Positions 6,527 through 6,618 of a stretch of DNA of 6,618 nucleotides are shown here, one piece after another (the stretch's first letter is position 1; every line of letters starts with the position of its first letter). The position numbers and the translations under genes are program-made. The notes under the pieces were generated by a model. It made no database searches. It was not told the origin of the DNA and saw only the letters and a list, made by a program, of their open reading frames with translations. Origin of the DNA: Candidatus Thiodictyon intracellulare (GTDB lineage Bacteria; Pseudomonadota; Gammaproteobacteria; Chromatiales; Chromatiaceae); assembly GCA_016292295.1 (NCBI GenBank), contig JADNEJ010000247.1, positions 1-6,618 on the forward strand. The letters run 5' to 3'.

Positions 6527-6549
6527 CCCCCCCTGGTTACCAAGTAACC
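6514..6549 (+). terminator. Overlapping alternative hairpins at the maeB 3' end
   Basis: GGTAACC (6514-6520, overlapping the last codons) can pair with GGTTACC (6535-6541). Alternatively GGTTAC (6535-6540) can pair with GTAACC (6544-6549) around a CAA loop. The two stems share a strand and exclude each other. No run of T follows, so this is not a standard intrinsic terminator. It may stabilise the mRNA end or be chance. Confidence 0.3.
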
Positions 6550-6618
6550 GTAGCGAGTCGCCGCGATCAGATGGCTGGTGAGGGCAACGGTGGGGCTTGA
6601 AGCCCTTGGCGCCGCTGG
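6550..6618. other. Non-coding tail of the window
   Basis: No gene is supported in these last bases. A small inverted repeat, GGGCT-TGA-AGCCC (6593-6605), could form a five-pair stem, but it has no T run and no clear partner gene. Confidence 0.3.

Overview
The window reads as GC-rich, repeat-laden DNA from a gammaproteobacterium. The protein sequences and the remains of an aminotransferase-hom gene order suggest a purple-sulfur-like Chromatiales, possibly a host-associated or IS-rich lineage. That placement is inferred from protein resemblance alone. Two intact genes stand at either side of a decayed centre. On the minus strand is hom, homoserine dehydrogenase with a C-terminal ACT domain (435-1751). 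On the plus strand is maeB, a 767-residue malic enzyme fused to a phosphotransacetylase-like domain (4223-6526).

Between them lies a dead alaC-type aminotransferase gene (minus strand, 2498-3878). It has six in-frame amber codons, about three frameshifts and an inserted element. The fragment of an IS4-family transposase (DUF4372 type, plus strand, from 2040) sits between this pseudogene and hom. The ancestral arrangement was probably an alaC-hom transcription unit, divergent from maeB. No threonine synthase gene follows hom inside the window.

The most striking content is a family of short non-autonomous transposable elements (MITEs). Three complete copies are each exactly 124 bp (1786-1909, 2920-3043, 3965-4088), about 93-94 % identical by hand alignment, with roughly 23-bp imperfect terminal inverted repeats beginning GGCCTTGATCA. 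Each is flanked by a 9-bp target duplication, perfect in two cases and 8/9 in the third. A truncated inverted copy lies at 162-227. A 15-bp terminal remnant (2304-2318) is joined directly to the broken transposase. One copy lies 34 bp upstream of the hom start codon, one splits alaC, and one lies in the alaC/maeB divergent intergenic region.

Functionally, hom carries out the NAD(P)H reduction of aspartate semialdehyde to homoserine (threonine, methionine and isoleucine supply). MaeB converts malate to pyruvate with CO2 release and NADPH formation. AlaC would have made alanine from pyruvate, but that function is lost at this locus. I see no defence system, CRISPR array, rRNA or tRNA. The novelty is in the mobile-element biology.
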